Assembly: GCA_050084515.1 (NCBI GenBank)
Contig: CM114271.1
Coordinates: 34,968,001 to 35,032,000 of the forward strand
Direction of reading: 5' to 3'
From: Blasia pusilla
Lineage: Eukaryota; Marchantiophyta; Marchantiopsida; Blasiales
DNA length: 64,000 nucleotides
Shown here: positions 34,504 to 46,910 of the stretch, piece by piece
Numbering within the stretch: the stretch's first letter is position 1
Layout: each line of letters opens with the position of its first letter
The notes under the pieces: generated by a model
What the model was told of the DNA's origin: nothing
Database searches by the model: none
Seen by the model: the letters and a program-made list of their open reading frames with translations, nothing else
Made by a program: the position numbers and the translations under genes

Positions 34504-36787
34504 CTAAATTATGAGAAACATCTGGCAAAAGACATGTGTGATATTAGAAAAGAGGTCACCTTTGCTGTGTTGGCATAGTTGACACGACCAATCTACACAA
34601 CAATTGCTGGAGGATACCTCCGCCGTTCTTTCTCCAATGGTTTTCACATAAGATTCAAGGAGAGAACATTCCGCTAAAGCCGCTGCAAGAAGTATGGGGG
34701 CTAGATTCCACCATAAATTCTTCTCTTCTTCCAGCAATTTCTGCAGGTAACCTTCAACCTCCTCTTTTGTGTTCCGGGACATAACTCCTTCAGGCACTGT
34801 CAGCTGAGGTGCCTCCTTGCCCTTCCAGCAATCTTGAAATCTGTTGGGCATACCTTCTTTGGATTTCTTTGAAGACTTGCAGTGTGGATGCAGGAGCATC
34901 CTAGGTATTTCCTTCCATCTAGGTGATGCCAAAAACAAGCAGCAAAGCTCCTGTTTGGATAACACCATCCACACAAACCAACCCCCTCATCTTAAGCAAC
35001 ATCTATTGAAGAAGGAAAAGGAAAGGTCCGTGGAGAACTAGTAGTAGTTCTACCAATAGCCTTGCTGATAAATTCTGCAGTAGTGACGAACATGAGGGTA
35101 GTGAAGATAAGCACACATGATACCCGAGAGCGAAAGTATACTCACAGCAACCTGAGTCTTTATGCCAGTTCGACCTTCTGTTTGAAAGCGATTTTGCAAA
35201 GAGTCAAGTACTTCAGCCCATTGTGGCTGACTTGAACTGAAGATTAAGGTTGCTCCAGATAATTTGTGAAGTGTTTCTGCAGAAGTGATGTACATGATGC
35301 CTTTATTGGCCCATTCTTCCAAAACACAGACTTCAGAACCTGACAGTGCAGAACCACCTTCAGTATATAGACATTCAAAATGGAATGGGCAAGGACTCAT
35401 GCATTCACTCTGGGAATCAAGAAGTGTGGTGATTGTGGCTCTGAGTTCTGATACGACATTTCCTTAATCAAAGAACAAGAGATAAATCCATGCCCTTTGA
35501 TAGACACAGATCAGCAAAACTGTGATCTAAGTGTATACTGTTTTGGTGAGTGTACAAACAAATACTAGCTGCTTCAAAACATTATGGCCATACCTACAGG
35601 CCCTGACGAATCATTCCATATGTCCACTTTTGTGGTCTCGTCTTCACATATGGCGGTACTCGACCAAGCTGCCACATTGGCAGCCTCCTGGAGAGACTTC
35701 ACACACCCAAAAGCCAAACATCTGACAGACATTTCACTTATAACTATCTCCCATAGATCCTCAAATTCAATCTCGTCTGAGTCAACGACATCGGCAAGCA
35801 GCCAAGCATTCTGCGCTGGCACTGCTTGCACAATCATTCGCACCAATAGGCTCCTTGAATTTGCCAAGACTGTAGATGATATTGTGGTGATGCCCTGATT
35901 GAATTTGACAAACAAAAGTAACAATAAGAAACTGGGATATTCCATTCTTAGCCTCACCCTCGTCTCTCCATCACAATGGGACACATTCATAGAGTTACAT
36001 TTAACTCGATTCCCTCATATTTTCAGGATCACATCATAGGCGACCATTCCGTCATCTTCTCAGTCTAGCAAATGAATTTCATAGCTTGAAAGGAGGACCA
36101 CCTGTCTTACAATAGATCTACATTAGAAATTTTGCAGATGTTGATGTGGCATTCAGTGACTGCGGCTTCAGAAAGCAGCAACATATTAAAGAGCCATGAA
36201 ATAACAAGCCTCTGAAAAGCAAAAGGCTTTGGCTATTTCACAACTTCTACAAATCTTCTTCTAATTTGGTCAGAACTTGAGTACTTTCCATAACAGATAC
36301 ATACCGGAGGCAAAGGAACATTCTCAAGAAGCTCCACTAAGGCCGAATCAAGTGCCAGCCTTGATTCATTCCCATCATCTCCAAGGGGCAGAGTGTTTAG
36401 AACCTGTGGATTTAAAACACATGTCAAGAAAGTAGAAAAAGGACATCATTGTAGTTACATCACATCGTAAAGAGAAATCAGTTTCCTGCCTGTTCAGCAG
36501 ATAAAGGCTCAGTTCACAGGCACTTCAAGCTGATTCAATTACTTTTGCAGCTACCAATCACAAATCCAAATTCTTTGTCCTCAAACAACAATGGCATAAA
36601 GCACCATGAAGGCCCACACCTGTTCCAAGTAAAATGCCCACCCAAGAGCATTGTGCAAACTCCGAGAATTCCACTTTGCTGGGATTCCATCAGACTGAAA
36701 CCCCGAGGCCAGAATCAGCATGTCAAGAAAAGCACCCACTTGCTGAACAAATTGCCCAAGCCCCACAATTGGATGAAACCACTTCAT
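34504..36787 (-). CDS. Five-exon protein of unknown function, about 443 aa
   Basis: Exons on - are 36787-36620, 36403-36305, 35894-35594, 35462-35146 and 34950-34504. All four junctions are GT-AG and keep frame: phases 0, 0, 1, 0. The ATG at 36787 has an in-frame TGA nine bases upstream. The product is mildly acidic and leucine-rich and looks soluble, with helical stretches such as LDSALVELLENVPLPP and NLAPILLAAALAECSLLESY, a Lys-rich patch near residue 320 (KSSKKSKEG) and a Cys cluster at the C-terminus (SNCCVDWSCQLCQ). I see no signal peptide, membrane segment or catalytic motif. I do not recognise the family. The last exon may instead splice at AAAG|GTGACC near 34560, in which case the true C-terminus is elsewhere; as written it stops at TAG 34506-34504, one base from a Helitron-like end. 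Good splice fit and complex sequence argue for a real host gene. Confidence 0.75.
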
Positions 36788-37889
36788 CTTAACTCAGTGT
36801 AGCTCGATTTCCCAATCAGACAACCGACCTCATCCTCAATGATAGCCCAAATGAAAAAAGACACCAAAGGAGGCTCTTTATCACTCTCAAAGCCAAAAGT
36901 CACATCCATCGTGTAACATTCTAGAACAAACAGCCTGCAACGATTCCAGCAGCAGAGCAGCTTCGATGGATGGTTCCACCCTACGCGATGGCATTTTCCA
37001 GTCCAATGCAAAGCCACCCACTTCTTACATAGAGCCTCTCTCCACCTTCATGCACAGACTCCGTCTCCAGTTAATTGAAACCAGAAAGGGGTTGGCCTCC
37101 AGAACCTCTTCCTTTTGAACTGCATTGTTGCCTGAAGAGACTGTACTCATGACGTAGTGCCTGTCATCCCCTGAAGAGAAAGCGAGAGCAAGACAGAGAA
37201 TGAATCATTGAAGTGATTTATTATCAATTGGGAGACCCAAAAAGACCTGGGATTTCAATTTGCAAAAGTGGAACAAGGTATAGTTCAACAAGGCAAGAAC
37301 AAGGCATAAACTGTACTCATTACGTAGTGCCTGCTGTAGCCTTGCAAACATAGACCCCGCCCTGATTCGATAGCACTAAAGACTGAGAGTGAACAAGGCA
37401 CACTATGAGATGATGGAGAGTCTCTCATTTAGTGTGAGTGCCGACCATACAAAGGATTGGTGCAGAAGTTCCAAGTATCAACCAAGGAGCTCTTTACAAC
37501 ACCATCTACCTTACCAGATTGGGAACCCCAATACATGTTACATGCCAGTGCAGTAGGTCTGGGCAGTGAAACTAGGCTACTGAACATGTTGAACATTTCT
37601 GGTGTTTACCAGGTTAGCAATATCAGTTAAGGCTCTTGCTCTTTGTGTTATGAATTTTTCAGTGTCAAGTAGTGACTCGACGTTTCACCCCAATCATCAC
37701 AAAAGGTTAAATATTTCAGTGGTGTTCCCATCATCTTTCTTTTATGGTTCAAGGGCCTCCACCTGTCCTGAACTTGAACCTGAGGCAGATTCTAAAACAA
37801 GGGGTCACCTGCAAATAGTTCTGCTGGTTAAGCATATACCGTCAATAGAGAAAGGTTTGAGATTTTCATGGATTTCTCAATGTTGTTTT
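36788..37889. other. No gene supported; upstream flank of the five-exon gene
   Basis: This stretch is upstream of the ATG of the five-exon gene on the - strand and so should hold its promoter and 5' UTR. I see no convincing TATA box. ACTGTACTCATKACGTAGTGCCTG occurs twice (about 37140 and 37312), a 24-bp direct repeat of unknown meaning. Confidence 0.4.
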
Positions 37890-40780
37890 ACTGTGAGTGT
37901 TCTCCCACTGCTTTCGCTGTAGTGTCCACAAACAGTTTATCTTCATCCTCCCAGAGTTCAGGCCCTGTTGGAAGCCTTGTCGCTTGCAACATCTCTTGAA
38001 TATTTTCATCCATGATATTGGCTTGCTTCACTGGCATTCTTTGGGTCCATGTGGGGGGATGGGGATCCATTCCCTCCAGCTACCTCCACCGCTTGACATT
38101 GCCAATGTCACGTTTATCCTCCAGAGGTTCCACTCCAAAGTTCTGATTTTACACCAATCTTGGCAACTAGTGGGGAAGCCAACATTCAATCCAAAACGCT
38201 TTCAGCTGCATAGCTTCAAGCCTGTCCTTTTGTTTGGTGTTGCCATTCCACACACCAGCACCATGTTCTAGTGAGGGTAGAATGATATGCAGAATGACAG
38301 AGTCCTTCTGATGTGAAGTTGCAGCTATGTAGGAGCCTCATCAGATAGTTCACCCTGTGTGACCTTTCTCAGTAATCTTCTAAATGTTAGCGGCCCACAC
38401 CAAATCTTCTAAAAATTCCATGTCCAAGTAGGTGTAAGTGGGCACTTGGAGGACCTCTGTTCTCCTTAGTACTAGTACTTGTCTTGATCCTCCTCCCTTG
38501 CCATTCAATATCATCATACCACACTTGGACATGGTTGCCGCCATGCCCCACATTTCACACCAGACTTTGGTGAGGGATATCATCTCCTGAAGCTTCTCTC
38601 CCGTTTCCTCTAGGCTGTCAAAGTCATCAGCAAACATCAGAGCAACAACAGATCTGTTGCCCACCTGGATGCCTACTCCACTATCCTGTAATTCCTCCAG
38701 TAGGAAGTTGGCAAAGGGTGGGAGAGGGAGTGGGCATCCTTGGGCCACTTCCTGCTTGATGTCAAACACTCCACTGTCAGCCATTTACCAGGACAGTACC
38801 TATCATGTTCTGGAAAAGTTTCTCCACCAACTTCCACATTTTTCCTCTGTGCCCCACCTTCCAAAAGCTCTAAGACAGACCGTCATGCCATACAGTATCA
38901 TCTGCCTTCTTGAAGTCCAAGAAGAATCAGTCTGTGGGCTTCCCTTCCTTTTACCTACCTTGGACAACCTGACTGAAAGTAAAGATGTCATCCATGCATA
39001 CTCTGGACTGTTGGAAATCTGCCTGGCTTTCCTTGACAGTATTCTCCTCTAGGTACAAGGAGATCCTATTGTTAAGTACGCACCTTAGGACCTTCTCAAC
39101 CACGTTCAACAATTTGATCCCCCTTAAAATTACCAGGGTCTTCACATTCACCATTCTTGAAGAGGTTTACATCTCTACCCCACTGCCACGTTTGTGGAAT
39201 GACTTATGCCCGGAAAACCAAGTTCAAGACTAACTAGAAAACAAGCTATGGCATCATCTCCACACTTCAACAACTCACTTACCACCTCATTGCAACCACC
39301 TACTTTGTGGTTCAAAAGCTTGTCAAATCTCTCCCACCTTAGCTGGGGAACCATTCATTGTACGGTTTGCCCAACTCAACCTCATTGTTCACCTAGTCCC
39401 ATAAGATCTTACCAAAATCCTCCATCACTCTCTAAAAAATCTGTTTTTCAGCACATCTTGGATGTGGCTTCCTGACCACCTCCTCATAATTATCTTCCAA
39501 CACAATTCGAATCTGTTAGGCAGCAGTAATCATCCCACCTCCTTTCCCCTTGAGGAGCTTTCCATCATTTTTGTCCCTGGACTTGCTCAATTTCTGTGCT
39601 TCCATCCAAAATTTCTTTTGCTTGTCAGACAAGTTGTCTTTGATAGATGTTTAGGTCGCTTGGTTCATTTGCAGTAGTGTATCTGCAGCATAAGTCAATT
39701 TTCCCCACCACAGCACCTACAAGGTTGCATCATTCTTGGCCTTTGCTCATACAACACACAAACATGTCTCATTGTTTGGCAATTGCTGCCTTGGGTTCCA
39801 GGGACCACAATTTGACAGCTCTACCACTGGTGATAACTTCCCTCCGACAGCAGCCAGCATCTTTCATTCCAGGCTCCCACCATGCTAGTACCATGTCCAC
39901 AGTAGTTCTTCCAGACCGAAAGATCTCAACAGTAGATTGAATAAAAGTGTTAAATGCCAAGAGATTTTTCTCCAGCTTACGAATGTACATCTTCTTGTTC
40001 CCCTCATCTTTGGAAGTCCTGAAATTTCCATTTCTTAATCACTCTCTTTGCTGGTCAGGAAAGTCTTAGACTCTGCTAGAACTCTTTCAAGACTAGAAAA
40101 TGATCAGATCTTTCAATATCTGTGGCGTCAACCATGACTGTCACCCCACGTGTTTAGAGTTCATCTTCCACCGCTATCGAATCCACAGTTAAACTTTCAT
40201 TTTCCTTGAAATTCACAGTAGTCCAGGCAAGAGAGCCCAACTCATGCCCAGATGTCACTGCCAGTAGTTGAAGTTCCCTCAACATCCTGATCAGCCGCAT
40301 GCCATTCCCATTCATTCTCACATCTCTGAACATCCCAATCTATGCATGGGGGCATGTGCCTTGGCCCACCCAAATATTGAAGTCTCACAGCAGGACTATG
40401 TTCCCCTTCGTCTGAAACTGAAGGCCATTGGTTTTCATATTATCAAAGGTTTCCTCTGCTACAGCAACAGCTTCCCTGCTTGTGGGGATTTAAGCACATC
40501 CAATGTACATATCTTTTGAGTTGCACTCAGCTCAGACGATGACTCATACGTTACACATCTTTGCAAACCAAAAATAGCGTGCCACTAGAGGTATACGTTT
40601 CCTGACCACCACATATATGAATCTGACTTTTCATCAAAACATCAGCAATCTCTAGCTGCTTCCTTGGATGAGTCAGTCAGCACACAGATATCCTAGTTCC
40701 CCAAGCAGATTCCTGTTACAAGGTGGGCTGGGGATTTGTGAGCACGCTTTAGGCATTGGCATGACTGTTAGCTACCTGGA
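37890..40780 (-). pseudogene. Decayed LINE (non-LTR retrotransposon) with endonuclease and reverse transcriptase
   Basis: On the - strand the order is endonuclease, reverse transcriptase, C-terminal region. The endonuclease keeps GNIVLL and DFN near 40390 (GDFN in the family; here the Gly codon reads TGA) and SDHFLV near 40105. The reverse transcriptase keeps RGIKLLNVVEKVL (about 39120), a frame-shifted DFKKADDTVWHDGL block (about 38910), QEVAQGCPLPLPPFANFLLE (about 38740) and FADDF (about 38625), the catalytic box. Beyond it come YLDMEFLEDLVWAANI and LEHGAGVWNGNTKQKDRLEA (about 38230), a usual LINE tail region. Several stops and frame shifts make it inactive. The DTVWHDGL and GVAQGCPL style resembles jockey-like LINEs more than the plant L1 type, by eye. 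ORF1 and a poly-A tail were not found. Confidence 0.85.
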
Positions 40781-42119
40781 ACCTCTTAATGGGCAGGATC
40801 TTCATCACTGATTGCTTGGAGACCACTAAAAATGTTGGTTGTGTAGATCATCAGCTGCTTTGTGGAGCCGGGCATTGCTTTCAAACAGGATTCACCCTTC
40901 AGTACCACAGCCCTCCAATTGTAGGCCCTTTTCGAGTCCTGAAGCTAAGTATTGGCCTCTGCACCCCTTGAAATTTGCCTTGAAGACACATTTGCAGCTG
41001 TTCGTTATCCAAGTAATCCCAGCAGTAGCTAGCCAGGAAATCAAAGCCAAAAGCTGTACAGACAATCTCACATGGTGCTAAATCCACTGACAGACGTGCA
41101 ATGAAAATAATCATGTGAGACAGTGGCCTCCTCCTATAGACCAACTGAAACTCTGTATTCAGACCGAGGATACATGGTGCCATAGGGCATCTCACATAAA
41201 CATATTGGGACTCTCCGCCTAGCTTGTGGGTCCTGAGCTTCGGTAAAATCCTTTGATACTTGAACTCAAAGTCCTCACAAGCTTGGAAGGATGAAGATAT
41301 ATTGGGCTCTGGGTCACTGGTTATCTCTATAGATTTGGTGAAAAACTTCTTTAGAATCTGGGGAGAATCTTTAAGCTCCCAGTCAGACTGTGCAGACCAG
41401 CCCCCACTGTCCTATTTGTAACATGGGGCCGCCTCCAAGCAGTAGGCAAAGAGAGCCCGCTTGCTACCCCCAAAGATCATCACTAACTGCCAAGGTGCAC
41501 AGCCCTGGCGTTAAGCTGCACAGGAAGGCCCGTGGGTCCAGCTTCAAAACCTTTGTGCCACTGCTGGCACAGGTCACATCGACAGAATAGTTCACAATTC
41601 CCAACCAGGCGGACGATATCGTAAGCTCACAACATGTTCCGCCAACAACAGATGAGCAACTCTGTGAGGAGTATTTCTATATTGCGGACTCAAGGTTTGC
41701 TCGTTATAAATAACCCTCGAGCAGTGCCTAAACCCGACATACAAGGCCTGCCATTACTGGTGGTTCTGGGGTTTACACCCAACTAGGCTGAGAGAAAGAG
41801 TGAATGAATTGATTTGATATCCACAGAGAGCCAGCCGGCCATGGGACTTCAATTTGAAAAATCTGCAAAAATTTAAACAAGAAAGAGCATGGTCAAGAGG
41901 GTCCAAGTGATCTTCAGAGAATGAATGAATATATTTGTAGTCCACGGGGACCCCAGAGGGCCAAGGGACTAAGTTCTGCAGTTGTGTAGAAGTTTGAGAG
42001 AGAAAGAGCGCGACAGGAGTACACTAAAGTTGAGTTAAGCTGTCCCGATCCAACAATTTGCCTCTTTCGTCCGCTTCTCTGCTTTGACTCATCTCAACCC
42101 ATCTGTATGAAAAGCCTCT
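40781..42119. other. No gene supported between LINE and RING duplicate
   Basis: No domain is visible. AGAGAAAGAGYG- and GAATGAATTGATTTGATATCCA-like sentences recur at 41787-41825 and 41920-41950, a decayed short duplication (TGAATGAAT...TATTTGTAGTCCACGGGGAC). May contain the 5' part of the LINE in too decayed a state to see. Confidence 0.4.
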
Positions 42120-43264
42120 TCTGAATGGTGATTTTTCTCATTGACCTTTAGGACGTGCAACGATTTTCCCCATGTTGATCTAGATCTGAGTTTCAATGGC
42201 ACGGATACCATTGGAAGGCACCCTCAATCCCAGCCCTAGCCGAGTGGACGTCCCCCTCTCAGAGTAGACTGTCAACTCTGCTTTGTGTGGGTCTTCGCCC
42301 GTGTGTTCACCTCAGCTCCGGGCTTAGAACTAAATTTATTTTCTCGCACAATCAGAGCAAATTCTCTCGGAGATTTTCAAGCGTCTTAACGCTTCTGATG
42401 GGAGAATTCCACTCACTGAAATGCAAAAGCAGATATTACAAAAACTTCCGCTGTCCATACATTCCAAAAGTACGGCTAATCGGCCTCCCACTCTCAAGTT
42501 TGCCAGCGAGAGCATACGGTGAATGTGGGATGCCTGAATAGTGATCATAAAGAGGTTTTGGAGCCGAAGGAGTGGAAATGGATAGTCGGTAAGCTCGGCA
42601 CGAAGCATCACTCCGAAACCAAAGCGCAGCACACGGAGTGCAGAAAATCTGACCGCAATGCCAGATTCGAGCCTGAAAGCAACCTTCCTGATCCGACACG
42701 CGCTCAAAGCAGATTTTGCAGGAGAGGCCCATAATCGTCAATTCCATTCCTCCTTCATAAAAGCAGCCAACTTTTCCCCGCCGATTCGACACACTGTCAC
42801 TACCAATCAATTTACTTCGCTTCCATCCTCGAAGAACAAATCACCTCTCCCGACAATCCCATGGCTGCCGCATTTGAACCTGCGTCAAATCAGAACACGC
42901 CCCAACGACCTAGCCCTCCTACATTCTCTCCAGATAGCCAAATTCACCCACAGAGCGCGCTTCCACCAACCCACGCACACCCAAAACCCCTGCAACTAAA
43001 ACTTCAGTGACCCGCCCGGCTCTCCCACCACACGAAATGAGAAGGCCCCGATGGGCACCACTGCGACGGAATGTAGCCACTGACCCACACCAAGAGGATC
43101 GATCTCCCTCCTCATTTCTCATACGCGGTAATGTACCAAATTCAAGAGCCCCACCACCATCACAGCTGCCTGGAAATTGGAGGAAGTCGTGGACAACTAC
43201 CAAACCCGTCAGACCCCATGGCATACTCCCCGCGATGCACAGACTAGAAGCGGAACATTACTCG
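42120..43264. repeat. Segmental duplication, derived copy
   Basis: Second copy of 30976-32111 in the same orientation, about 11 kb away. The five-exon gene and the LINE lie between the copies. It carries the RING exon and upstream region but no coiled-coil or WD40 exon. Confidence 0.85.
42436..42747 (-). pseudogene. RING exon duplicate, degenerate
   Basis: It opens with the same start as the 31.6 kb exon (MELTIMGLSCKICFER) and keeps four of the eight zinc ligands early on (both Cys of CKIC and the CTPC pair). The CGH motif reads CGQ, losing the RING His, and CPVC reads CRAY, losing the last Cys. It then diverges and stops after about 104 codons (GQRKFL stop). No WD40 exon follows on its - strand side. 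Zinc binding by the full cross-brace would fail. I read it as a pseudogene; a truncated protein expressed from the copied promoter cannot be excluded. Confidence 0.8.
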
Positions 43265-43317
43265 CCTTCCTAGTAAGCAAGATTCCTCGTCCGAAAGCTC
43301 CTCCTTTTCGACTGCAT

Positions 43318-43355
43318 TGTAGAGAGAGAGAGAGAGGGAGAGAGAGAGAGGGAGA
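43318..43355. repeat. GA microsatellite
   Basis: (GA)n with G interruptions, just right of the duplicated RING segment. It may mark a breakpoint of the duplication, but this is not shown. Confidence 0.9.
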
Positions 43356-44176
43356 TGTTGGTAAAGAATTAAATGAACGAATCTGTCTGAGAGTTGAGTC
43401 AGATTTTACCTGTTTCCTCTGCTTCTCCAACTCCTCAGGTCAGCCATAGCCAAATCCAGATCATAGTAAAATTAGACCTCCGCGAATACTCCTTCCAATG
43501 GCGCCAATCCCTTCTCGAAACGAGACCACGTAACCCGGACACGAAAATCTGCACAACCAAAGGATCCGTTGCCGCCTCGATCAACGGCAAGTACCTACAT
43601 CATCGTAGTCATTGTCGTTGCACCCATAGCGTTAGCTCGCTCCGAGAGCGCTACGTTTGTTCTTCCATATCGATTTCTTACAATCCATGAACGTTCGTCA
43701 TTTCTCTTCAAATTTTGGAATCATATTTTTAAATCTCATATGTGCGGATGTGTTTAAGTGTGCGGGACACATGCCCGCACACTCGTCTCCACTCCATGCA
43801 TCTCAATGCTTGTCCCCGCAATAATGAAGCTCCCCGTTACCGGAAAAAACATCCACCTAGGCATGTCTTTCCGTGGGACTATCCATTCCGGGAATGTCCT
43901 CCGCATGTGTGCTCCTCTCCCCGAATCCTTGTGATCAACTAACACCATTTGTGAATGTTGCCAATGTGGTCACCGTATCCTCACGTGGTCGATCATCACT
44001 ACTCGATCATGGCTCACCCGTCCATCACCTGATCGCCACCTTGGTCGATAAGAAACCGTCTCCTCCCAAAAATCCAGAATGAACTCAAAGGGATACAACA
44101 CTCTACTCCCTACGAACACATCATACGACTTTGCCGGTGTCGTAATCGCCCGAGTGCGCACTATCGCACCATCGCA
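43356..44176. other. No gene supported; left flank of gag fragment
   Basis: No domain is seen. If the gag element were complete, protease, reverse transcriptase and integrase would be expected from here leftward on the - strand, but no such motif is readable, so the element appears truncated. Confidence 0.5.
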
Positions 44177-46395
44177 CTAACCACCAACTCCTCTCGAGTC
44201 ATGTATCACGTAGTTGATACGCCCCCAATAGAGGTCTGTATCTGAAAGGGACAACGCTCGATGTCGCCTTTTCGTAAACCCAACGCTAAACACGCCGCCT
44301 TCCCTACCTTCAAGGGCTGCGCTCCGTAGGACGTATTGCGGATGGTACACCGTACTTGTGGGACTAACCAAGCGAGCTCGGTTATCCAACAACACCACAC
44401 CTAGTATGATCATGGCTCGCTCTATCGCTGGTCTAGCTGGCTTATCTACCAGTTTCGCCGCCGCAGCATGCCATGACTCAATGGGGGACGCCCCGAGCAC
44501 CTACTCCAAGGGCAAGTCCACCACCTCCTTAACTACCTCTGAACGAAAGGCAGTCACCTCTCCATGCTCACACAACATGACGGCCAGCCGGAACACCTCC
44601 GCTGGTCCAACTCCCAATGTTGCCAACTCCATGGCAGAAAACAACGGAGTATGGCTCACCCTAGTGGCCACCTCCAACATCGTGGTTGACGCGGGCTCCT
44701 CCTGAGCCGGCATAGGAATCGTCTCTCCAACTCCTCATGATGTCGACACACCTCTCTCACCCGTGGGTACTACCTGCCATCGACGCACCATCGACAGTGT
44801 ATGTAGTGCCTGCAACAACGTGAACGAATGGAGAACCCTGGCCTGCCGCCCTTTGGTCCCCTCCTGTGGGTCAATCTCAATCCCACCTCTTGATGGCTTG
44901 GTTGATCTCGCAGCACCCGAATCACATTTGCAGCAGCCTCAACCTGAGCCGCACTACACATAAATCCCATCCTCGCAGAATCCTCACTAGCATCGTGGTA
45001 AGATGTGGAGGCTGGCGCCACACTAGCTACTCTCAGCTCGTGGCCTGCTTGTAGTTGCATCATCGTCATGGCAGCAATCCTCTACTCCAACTGATCAATG
45101 CGCGTAAGGAGCGCTACATTTGGTGCACGTCCTCCATCTCTTGTGACTGGTGATGGCACTCTACCACAATGATCATTCACCTCTCGATCTCCACCAACTC
45201 TCTCGCCCCCAAGTCCTTTGCCTACCTCTAAACGTACCTCTCGGCGAAGATCATAACACCTATCCCTAGTGTGACCATATCGGTGACAATGATCACACTG
45301 CAACTGTGGTAGGGCCATCCTCTTGGGCTCTTGAGCAATCGGAATCACACGTGGCCCTCTTCCATGCCGTGGGCACTCCCTCTGCCTATGTGACCCACCA
45401 CATGTCCAACAAGCCAACGGTGGTCCCTACTAGAAAACATATGTCGGTTTGGGCTGTTGCCTCATCGGCTCACGATACCCGCCCTGCTCTTTGGACCCAC
45501 TCCCGTGGTACTAGTGCATGTTGGGACACATGTGGGTCTACTCCTACCAGTCGACCCGTCGAATCCCGCAAAAATCCCGTCGTCACCACCTACTCCTCAC
45601 TCATGTTGAGCTCTACCCGCTCATACAACTCGAAGACCACCTTCAATGTGGGCTTCGCCGTGTGAAGCAACATCGCATCCCTCTGTAGCTCCTCATCCAG
45701 CACCCCGTACCAATACTGCAGTGACTGCGCCTTACTCATCCCATATGGGGCAACGATCAACCGTCGTATGTGCGTGCACGTGAAAGCCTCCCTCAGACTC
45801 TCATCCGATCTTCGCTGAAAATCCTATAGACTCTTCAACTTCTCGGTTCACACGCCCTAGTAGCTCCTCCCCAACTGTTGGAAGAACTCCACCGTAGGAC
45901 TGAAACTCTATGGTCCACGACCACGAGAGCTCGAGCTGATGGTGTAGGTCTCTTTGCTGTGACTATCCCATCATACGCCTCGCGGCAACTAGTGGATGCA
46001 TACCCTGGAGCTCAATACACCCTCCAAGCATCGATCTCTATAGAGTATAGAGATCGGAACTCCATGTAGTAAACCATCGGTGGACCCTCCAAGTGCTGGA
46101 ACAACTCCTTCCATGCCAAAAAAAGGTTGAACCGCGTAGGAATCCGTATCTCCTGGAAGTCGCACTACCTGTCGAACTCTTGGATGAAAATTTCAAGATC
46201 TATGGTGCCTAATGTATCCAAGAAACGACACATGCCTCGGTGTCCCATGTCGTTCATCTCTCTCCACGTATTACCGTCCCGGTATGCAATCTTGTCACCA
46301 CACCCACTGTCTAGTGATGACGATCCAGCCATGGATGGTAGTTGGGGTGGTTCCTCACTCGAAACCCCTCGATACCTCACACCACTCCATGTCAC
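44177..46395 (-). pseudogene. Retroelement gag remnant with two zinc knuckles
   Basis: Read on -, an N-terminal part at about 46395-46165 leads to a gag-like core with QEIRIPTRFNLFLAWKELFQ (about 46110) and RRLIVAPYGMSKAQSLQYWY (about 45720), a layout typical of LTR-retrotransposon gag. Two zinc knuckles follow at 45417-45240: CWTCGGSHRQREC (C-x2-C-x4-H-x4-C type) and CDHCHRYGHTRDRC. Beyond them (45080-44177) the protein is Ala/Arg/Val-rich and not recognisable. Stops and frame shifts between 46160 and 45420 break it. No protease, reverse transcriptase or integrase was found. The orientation matches the LTR-like copy at 46911-47393, whose TATA box points this way. Confidence 0.65.
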
Positions 46396-46910
46396 TCCAC
46401 TACCACTACTCGCACTACCTCGTTCTTCTGAACCTTGGAAGAACGTCGTGATGATAACCTTGTCTCACCCGCTCAAGCACTCAGACTCACCAAGAGTCTC
46501 CCACACTCCTCACTAGCTCACCTACGATAATGGTAATCTCGTGATGACACACTCGGCCTCACGCATACTCAACACTTGGGCTCACCATGAGCCTCCCAAC
46601 TAACTCACCTAAACTGCTAACACTCTCTGGTCATACACGCGACCCCTACTCGGCAACTGCCGTATATCCACCAACATGCTATACATGAAAGGAGTCTACG
46701 CTCGTCACCATTACTGCACCCATATAGCACCAAAAACTACCCAATACCCAACACTCTCAATCACACAAGATAACTGAAGGATGTCATACGCATACACATC
46801 GCTGGTCACATCTACATACCACATAATACTGATCTTCCCCAACATACGGGTAGATCCACTCATAAATGAAACGTACTCACGCATATACACCAGGACCCCA
46901 CAACAAAATC

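Noticed and set aside
36140-36300. Continuation of exon 2 of the five-exon gene past 36305
   Set aside because: A strong CCG|GTATGT donor and the phase-0 fit to exon 3 make the read-through sequence intronic.
43394-43690. VKLDLREYSFQWRQSLL as a copia-type gag start
   Set aside because: A slight resemblance to the copia gag N-terminus only; no further gag, protease or polymerase follows on +.
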